The notes below the pieces were generated by a model, which was not told the origin of the DNA, did not search any database, and saw only the letters and a program-made list of their open reading frames with translations. Shown here piece after piece: positions 59,265-64,000 of a stretch of DNA of 64,000 nt. This DNA comes from an uncultured Bacilli bacterium (GTDB lineage: Bacteria > Bacillota_I > Bacilli_A > RF39 > UBA660). The translations under genes were made by a program, and so were the position numbers. The stretch lies in contig CALVOZ010000001.1 in NCBI GenBank assembly GCA_944350495.1, forward strand, positions 245,423 through 309,422, written 5' to 3'. Every line of letters starts with the position of its first letter. Positions within the stretch are counted from its first letter, which is position 1.

Positions 59265-61634
59265 ATGGAAAATAATTCAATCCAGGAAAATCCAAATAAA
59301 CGAAATATAAATCAAGGTGAGTCTTTCATAACATTAGACACTCCTGGTTTTTTGGTACCTGAAAATAAAACGAGCATCAAGCCTGAAGACGTAAATAATA
59401 TCGTAGCCGAATCTTCTACAACTCATATTACTTCACAGGAGCAACCGCTTCTTAGAGCAATAAACGAAACAACTCATACAATTGATTCAAGTAGTGATGT
59501 AACATCAAACCCAAGTAGTATCTTTAACATATCACTATTGCCTAACGAGCCAATTAACATTAATCATGCAGAAAAAAAGGACAACGATGAAAAACAAATT
59601 GAAAATAATACTAATTTAGAGCCGATAGATTCAAGTTCTGACATTGATTTTTTTACCTTTGATTTTTCATCAACCGCGGAAACTAAACCAGTTGAAACAG
59701 TAGAAGAACCTTTAAAAATTAATAATGATAACCCAGAAACATTTAATTTTTCATCGGCAATAAGACCAAGTGAGAATGTTGAAGTTTTACCAGATGACAG
59801 CAATCATATTGAATTTAGTAAATTCTTAGAGTCAAGAGAAAATATCATTAAGAATGCCGATGAAGTTAGTGAAAATGATAATAACGTCATTCGAGTAAAT
59901 GATGATACTGCAAGTGATTCATATCATAATAAAAATAACGCTATTAAAATTTCAGTTTATGGTTTTTACGCAATGCTTGCAATTTTGCTAATATTTTTTG
60001 GATATAAAATTTATAAAAATGCAACTGACTTTGATCTCACAAGGGATGAAATTACACTAGCAATCAACTCAACATATCAAGCTGAAATTGTTGCAAATTC
60101 TAAATTACAAGATAATCGTAAATATGAATGGAGCAGTAGTAATACAGAGATTGTTCAAGTAGATGAAAATGGTTTAATTACTTCCATAAGTAGTGGTGAA
60201 GCTACTATCACCGTAAAAAAAGGGCGTAATGAAAAAAAATTAACCGTTACAGCAATTGATATTGTTATTGAAAGTATTACCTTCAAAGAAAAGTCAATTG
60301 ATCTTAAAGTTGGTGAATCCAAAACTCTTCAACCGATTATTAATAACGATGAAACAATTGTCATTGACTTAATTTGGGAAACAGATGATCCAACAATTGT
60401 CAGTGTTGACGAGAATGGACGTATTACTGCAAACGGAGTTGGTACAACAAGTGTCTATGTATATGACGAAGTAAGTGGTCTAGGTGGAGAAATAAGCATT
60501 AATGTCACTTCAGACGAAAAAGAAGATGATAAAGAAGATGATAAAAATGATAATGAAAATCCTAACGAATCAATTCCAGTTACAAAAATAGCTCTTAACA
60601 AATCAGATACAATTATGGAAGTTGGCGAATACATTATTGTTAGTGCTGTAGTAAGACCATCAAATGCTACTAATAAGAAAGTAACATGGACTTCAAGCAA
60701 TACAAGAGTTGCTACAGTGTCATCCAGTGGTAAGATTACCGCTAAAAACGTAGGTACTGCAACTATTACAGCTAAAACAAGTAATGGTAAAACAGCTAAA
60801 ATAAAAATTACCGTTACTGAAAAATTTATAAACGTAACAAGCATTGCTTTAAACAAAACAAGTGCTTCCTTAAATGTAGGTTCATCAATTACATTAACAG
60901 CAACCGTATCTCCAAAAAATGCAACTAATAAAGGTATCATTTGGAGTAGTAGCGATAGTTCTGTAGCTACTGTTACAACATCTGGTAAAGTTATTGCTAA
61001 AGGTGCTGGAACGGCAACAATAACAGCAACGACTAAAGATGGAGGTAAAAAAGCTACGTGTACAATTACTGTTAAAGAAAAAGAAATAATTAATGTTTCT
61101 AAAATTGAATTAAGCGAAAGTGAACTTAATTTAGAAGTTGGTGATTCTAGAACTATAACTGCAACAGTAACACCAAGCAATGCAACATACCCTGATATAA
61201 CATGGGAAACAAGCAATAAAAATGTTGCCACTGTTAGCAATGGTAAAATAACTGCAGTGGGACCTGGAACTGCTATAATTACAGCTTCTTCTAACAACGG
61301 AAAATCAGCTACGGTACAGGTAACCGTTAAAGCAAAAGTTATTAACGTAGAAAGTATTACCATAAGCCCATCACAAATTACAATCAAGGTCGGAGATTCA
61401 CGAAAAATTTCCTATACAATTAAACCTGATAATGCAACTAATAAAGGAGTTACTTTCTCAGATTATAATTCTGACATCATATCTGTTGATAAAGATGGAA
61501 ACGTTAAAGGTTTAAAAGCTGGAAGAACAAACATAACTATTACTACTAAAGATGGGGGCTTCTCTAAAAGATTATCAGTTGTGGTTGAGGAAATAGAACC
61601 CGAACCAGAACCTGAACCTACCCCATCAGAATAA
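59265..61634 (+). CDS. Membrane-anchored Big_2 (bacterial Ig-like) repeat protein
   Basis: 789 aa. A hydrophilic Asn/Ser/Asp/Glu-rich N-terminal region of about 225 aa with no signal peptide, one helix at about 228-248, then six Big_2 repeats of 75-90 aa, each with a 'L-x-V-G-x-S...W-x-S-S...A-T-V...G-x-A-T-I-T' pattern (for example WSSSNTEIVQVDENGLI, WTSSNTRVATVSSSGKI, WSSSDSSVATVTTSGKV). It ends in an Glu-Pro-rich tail. N-inside/C-outside topology is inferred. Probably an adhesin or surface-layer spacer. AGGTG RBS, own terminator. Confidence 0.85.
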   Translation: MENNSIQENPNKRNINQGESFITLDTPGFLVPENKTSIKPEDVNNIVAESSTTHITSQEQPLLRAINETTHTIDSSSDVTSNPSSIFNISLLPNEPININHAEKKDNDEKQIENNTNLEPIDSSSDIDFFTFDFSSTAETKPVETVEEPLKINNDNPETFNFSSAIRPSENVEVLPDDSNHIEFSKFLESRENIIKNADEVSENDNNVIRVNDDTASDSYHNKNNAIKISVYGFYAMLAILLIFFGYKIYKNATDFDLTRDEITLAINSTYQAEIVANSKLQDNRKYEWSSSNTEIVQVDENGLITSISSGEATITVKKGRNEKKLTVTAIDIVIESITFKEKSIDLKVGESKTLQPIINNDETIVIDLIWETDDPTIVSVDENGRITANGVGTTSVYVYDEVSGLGGEISINVTSDEKEDDKEDDKNDNENPNESIPVTKIALNKSDTIMEVGEYIIVSAVVRPSNATNKKVTWTSSNTRVATVSSSGKITAKNVGTATITAKTSNGKTAKIKITVTEKFINVTSIALNKTSASLNVGSSITLTATVSPKNATNKGIIWSSSDSSVATVTTSGKVIAKGAGTATITATTKDGGKKATCTITVKEKEIINVSKIELSESELNLEVGDSRTITATVTPSNATYPDITWETSNKNVATVSNGKITAVGPGTAIITASSNNGKSATVQVTVKAKVINVESITISPSQITIKVGDSRKISYTIKPDNATNKGVTFSDYNSDIISVDKDGNVKGLKAGRTNITITTKDGGFSKRLSVVVEEIEPEPEPEPTPSE

Positions 61635-61640
61635 GAATAA

Positions 61641-61668
61641 AAAAAGATTGTCATTTGACAATCTTTTA
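61641..61668 (+). terminator. Terminator of the Big_2 protein gene
   Basis: AAAGATTGTCA/TGACAATCTTT with a short loop, flanked by A and T runs, so it may act in both directions. Confidence 0.85.
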
Positions 61669-61737
61669 ATTTTAACTAAAATTAGTAATATTATTTAAAA
61701 ATAATGTTAACACTTTACATACATTAATGACTATTTA

Positions 61738-61746
61738 TGATATAAT
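61738..61746 (+). promoter_or_regulatory. Extended -10 promoter of the rRNA methyltransferase gene
   Basis: TGATATAAT at 61738-61746, with no -35 at ideal distance. The start codon at 61763 is 16 bases on. Confidence 0.6.
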
Positions 61747-61762
61747 TTTAACAGGTGATTTT

Positions 61763-62866
61763 ATGGAAGTTATAATAAATAGTCTAGACCATCAAGGCAG
61801 AGGTATTGGTCGTATAAATAATAAAGTTATATTCATACCAAATACTATACCCGGTGAAAAAGTTGAAGTTAAAATAATAAAAGAAAAAAAGAAATATATG
61901 GAAGGAATTGTCACTAAATATTTAGAAAAAGATAAAGATAGAATTGAAAACTTATGTCAATATTACCCCAAATGTGGTGGATGTCAATTATTACATATCC
62001 CCTATCAACAACAATTATTATATAAAGAGGATAAAGTTAAAAATATATTTAAAAGATATAATTTAGAAAATGTCAAAATCAATAGTATAATAGGAAGTCC
62101 AAGTAAGTATCATTATCGCAATAAAGTGACATTCCATGTAAGTAATCAACATCTTGGATATTATCAAGAAAACAGTAATAAATTTATTAAAATTGATAGT
62201 TGTTTACTTTTATGTGAAAACATCAATAAAAACTTTAAAAACATTTTACCAAACAATGGCAAACTTATTATTAGAAGTAACAATCATGAAATAACTTATG
62301 AGCAAAATAAAAAAATTATGCACACAATTGTTGATTACAAATTTTTAGTATCCATTGATTCTTTCTATCAAATAAATGACTATATAACTCCCCTTTTATA
62401 CAATAAAGTTAAAGAATACCTAAATCCAACTAAACAAGATACTGTTTTAGATTTATATTGTGGTACTGGAACTATCGGGATTTTTATTAGTAAAGAAGTA
62501 AATAATGTCATAGGAATTGAAATAAATGAGCAAGCTATTGAAGATGCAAAAGAAAATGCTAAACTAAACAATATAAAAAATATAACACTTATTTGTGGAG
62601 ATGCAGGATTAGAAGCTAAAAAGCTTAAAATAAAGCCAACTAGTATTATTGTAGACCCACCAAGAGCAGGCTTAAATAAGGAAGCAATTGAGACAATCAT
62701 AAAGTTTAATCCTAATAAAATAATTTATGTATCTTGTGATCCAATGACTTTAGTTCGTGATTTAAATATTCTAAAAAAATACTATAATATTATTGAAGTT
62801 ACACCATTTGATATGTTTCCCAATACTTATCATGTGGAGTGTGTATGCTTACTTAGCTTACGTTAA
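61763..62866 (+). CDS. 23S rRNA (uracil-5-)-methyltransferase, RlmD/RlmCD type
   Basis: 367 aa. A TRAM domain (residues 1-58), four iron-sulfur cysteines (CQYYPKCGGCQLL and C147-region CLLLC), the SAM-binding motif VLDLYCGTGTIGIF, IIVDPPRAGL and the catalytic cysteine in YVSCDPMTLVRDL. The enzyme makes 5-methyluridine in 23S rRNA. Whether it acts on U747, U1939 or both, or as a TrmA-type tRNA enzyme, is not decided by sequence. AGGTGA RBS. Confidence 0.9.
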   Translation: MEVIINSLDHQGRGIGRINNKVIFIPNTIPGEKVEVKIIKEKKKYMEGIVTKYLEKDKDRIENLCQYYPKCGGCQLLHIPYQQQLLYKEDKVKNIFKRYNLENVKINSIIGSPSKYHYRNKVTFHVSNQHLGYYQENSNKFIKIDSCLLLCENINKNFKNILPNNGKLIIRSNNHEITYEQNKKIMHTIVDYKFLVSIDSFYQINDYITPLLYNKVKEYLNPTKQDTVLDLYCGTGTIGIFISKEVNNVIGIEINEQAIEDAKENAKLNNIKNITLICGDAGLEAKKLKIKPTSIIVDPPRAGLNKEAIETIIKFNPNKIIYVSCDPMTLVRDLNILKKYYNIIEVTPFDMFPNTYHVECVCLLSLR

Positions 62867-62962
62867 ATTCTTATGAAATAAAGAAAAAGTTTTATCAAAT
62901 GTCAGCAAAAAGAGAAGAATTTACTAATATTGCTTCTAATATAATTAAAAAAATTGAAGAAA

Positions 62963-62997
62963 AAATATATTATTTTAAATAGTAATATATTTTTTTT
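62963..62997 (+). terminator. Terminator of the rRNA methyltransferase gene
   Basis: AAATATATTA/TAATATATTT arms with a ten-base loop, followed by eight T. Confidence 0.7.
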
Positions 62998-63007
62998 GCA
63001 TTTTCTA

Positions 63008-63036
63008 TTGACTTTATGACATATATATTGTATTGT
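63008..63036 (+). promoter_or_regulatory. Promoter of the ABC-transporter operon
   Basis: TTGACT (63008-63013), 17-base spacer, TATTGT (63031-63036). A palindrome overlaps the expected start site. Confidence 0.7.
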
Positions 63037-63041
63037 TTAAT

Positions 63042-63062
63042 TGTACTACTTGTACTAGTACA
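63042..63062 (+). promoter_or_regulatory. Candidate operator: TGTACTA repeats and TGTACTAGTACA palindrome
   Basis: TGTACTA at 63042-63048 and the perfect 12-base palindrome at 63051-63062, at the transcription start. Position and symmetry fit a dimeric repressor, such as GntR/YtrA-type regulators that often govern this ABC family. No such regulator gene is in the window. Confidence 0.5.
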
Positions 63063-63089
63063 GATATATAATGTAATGGAGGAAGAAAT

Positions 63090-63986
63090 ATGATTAAAAT
63101 TGAAGGGTTATCTAAAGCATATGATAAAGAAAAAGTTTTAGACAACTTAAATTGTGAAGTAAAAGATAATTGTATTTATGGACTAGTGGGCGCTAATGGA
63201 GCAGGTAAGTCAACTTTACTAAGACTTATCAATAATATTTTTTTACCAGATAGTGGCCATATTACAATAGATGGAGAAGAAGTAAATGACAATGAAAAAC
63301 TAAAACAAAAGATGGTTTTTGTTCCAGATGATTTGTTTTTTTATCCCTCATATACTCTTATGGATACTGCAAAATATTATGAAGCATTATATAACAATTT
63401 TGATATGGTATATTTAAAGGAACTAGCAGATTTATTTCACTTAGACTTAAATAGAAAAGTATCAACATTTTCAAAAGGTATGAAAAGGCAATGTGCTCTA
63501 ATATGTGCAATTGCAACAAATGCTAAATATATGTTTTTTGATGAAACATTTGATGGACTTGATCCAGTAGTTAGAAATACAATGAAAAAAGTAATTGCTA
63601 AACAAATGGAAGATAAAAACACAACTATTATTATGACATCACATAATTTAAGAGAACTAGAAGATATTTGTGATAATTTAGGTCTTTTATATAAAGGTGG
63701 TATCTTATTTGAAAGTGATATTGATACATTAAAAACAAATATGTATAAAGTACAAATATGTTTAAAAGGAGATTATGATAAAGAAACATTCAAAGATATT
63801 GATATCCTTAGTTATAAGAAAAATGGAAGTGTAGCTACTCTAATTATTAAAGATGAAGATAAAACAAGTAAGAAAAAACTAGAAAAATTGAAACCAATTA
63901 TATTAGATTACTTACCACTTACTTTAGAAGAAATATTTATATATGAAATGGAGGCTTTAGGATATGAATTTAATAAATTTATTTAA
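63090..63986 (+). CDS. ABC transporter ATP-binding protein (YtrB-like)
   Basis: 298 aa. Walker A GANGAGKST (about residue 35), a divergent signature FSKGMKRQ in place of LSGGQ, Walker B YMFFDETFDGLD, switch His in MTSHNLRELEDIC. The long C-terminal part and GMKRQ signature match YtrB/BcrA-type exporters. It energises the permease that starts at 63964. RBS GGAGGAAG. Confidence 0.9.
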   Translation: MIKIEGLSKAYDKEKVLDNLNCEVKDNCIYGLVGANGAGKSTLLRLINNIFLPDSGHITIDGEEVNDNEKLKQKMVFVPDDLFFYPSYTLMDTAKYYEALYNNFDMVYLKELADLFHLDLNRKVSTFSKGMKRQCALICAIATNAKYMFFDETFDGLDPVVRNTMKKVIAKQMEDKNTTIIMTSHNLRELEDICDNLGLLYKGGILFESDIDTLKTNMYKVQICLKGDYDKETFKDIDILSYKKNGSVATLIIKDEDKTSKKKLEKLKPIILDYLPLTLEEIFIYEMEALGYEFNKFI

Positions 63987-64000
63987 TTTTAATTACTTAA
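63964..64000 (+). CDS. Probable ABC-transporter permease (N-terminus only)
   Basis: Starts at an ATG inside the last codons of the ATPase gene with GGAGG 12 bases before it; MNLINLFNFNYL is readable before the window ends. Overlap with the ATPase gene and the pairing in this family suggest the permease; too short for proof. Confidence 0.5.
   Translation, partial: MNLINLFNFNYL

Noticed and set aside
60455..61387. 310-codon minus-strand frame opposite the Big_2 protein
   Set aside because: Its hydrophobic Val/Leu-rich text mirrors the repeat coding in the other strand; no RBS and it covers five repeats exactly as a shadow would.
59265..61634. DNA repeat array or CRISPR
   Set aside because: The repetition is at protein level (75-90 aa Big_2 units) with variable DNA; no short identical repeats with spacers.
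62899..62982. 27-codon frame MSAKREEFTNIASN...
   Set aside because: No ribosome binding site, and its end lies in the terminator of the methyltransferase gene.
1..64000. Mycoplasma-type genetic code (TGA as Trp)
   Set aside because: TGA ends yabP and the VirB4N-like gene, and Trp residues are encoded by TGG in conserved positions.

Overview
The window is AT-rich (roughly 30% GC by eye), with dense short-spaced genes, strong GGAGG-type ribosome binding sites and consensus sigma-A promoters. It uses the standard bacterial code: TGA is a stop (for example at the yabP/yabQ and VirB4N/VirB4C junctions) and Trp is TGG, so this is not a code-4 mollicute. Housekeeping proteins (IF3, L35, L20, GAPDH, ClpP, GreA, RNase R, SmpB, ScpA/ScpB, DivIC) are Firmicutes/Bacilli-like. 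Sporulation-linked genes (gerQ-like, yabP, yabQ, spoVG) sit among them. The best guess is an uncultured gut-type Bacilli (RF39/Erysipelotrichia-like) chromosome. This is inferred from gene content, not from a 16S gene.

Layout. 1-12.2 kb, mostly minus strand: a TraB/GumN-type lipoprotein (cut by the window edge); an overlapping pair (LRR-transglutaminase protein and HD-domain protein); the infC-rpmI-rplT operon with an L20-type attenuator leader and an apparent ATC start on infC; a PrsW protease; nucleoside kinase and gap; clpP (plus strand); greA; and two U32 peptidase-like tRNA hydroxylation proteins. 12.3-17.9 kb: a VirB2-like protein, then gerQ-like, a LemA-like gene, divIC, yabQ, yabP, spoVG, smpB and rnr.

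18-56.8 kb, all minus strand: one very large surface-machine locus that combines two secretion systems. The type IV secretion/conjugation part has a VirD4/TraG coupling ATPase, a VirB4 ATPase apparently split into two genes, PrgI/VirB3-like and VirB6/TrbL-like membrane proteins, and two multidomain cell-wall hydrolases (SpoIID+C39; SleB-like+M23). The Tad part has CpaB, CpaE/TadZ, CpaF/TadA, TadB, TadC and several pilin-like small proteins. It also contains an expanded family of two-helix VirB2-like proteins: five stand-alone copies including 12.3 kb, three fused to Cys-rich ectodomains, and two decayed copies. Two tandem giant Cys-rich surface proteins (about 1,040 and 1,170 aa) head the locus. 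I see no relaxase, integrase, excisionase or att site, so it looks like a resident export, appendage or DNA-handling machine and not an integrative element. RmuC and a YjdF-like membrane protein are interspersed.

56.9-64 kb, plus strand: scpA-scpB, tRNA-Leu(CAA), an unknown 202-aa protein, a membrane protein with six Big_2 Ig-like repeats, an RlmD/RlmCD-type rRNA methyltransferase, and an ABC-transporter ATPase under a promoter with a TGTACTAGTACA palindrome, followed by the first codons of its permease.

Working model: CpaF-TadB-TadC assembles a pilin-like fibre, VirB4/VirB6/VirB3 form a membrane channel, VirD4 feeds it, the two wall hydrolases open the peptidoglycan, and the VirB2-like and giant Cys-rich proteins are the exposed parts. 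Whether this is one machine or two adjacent ones is not decidable from sequence alone.
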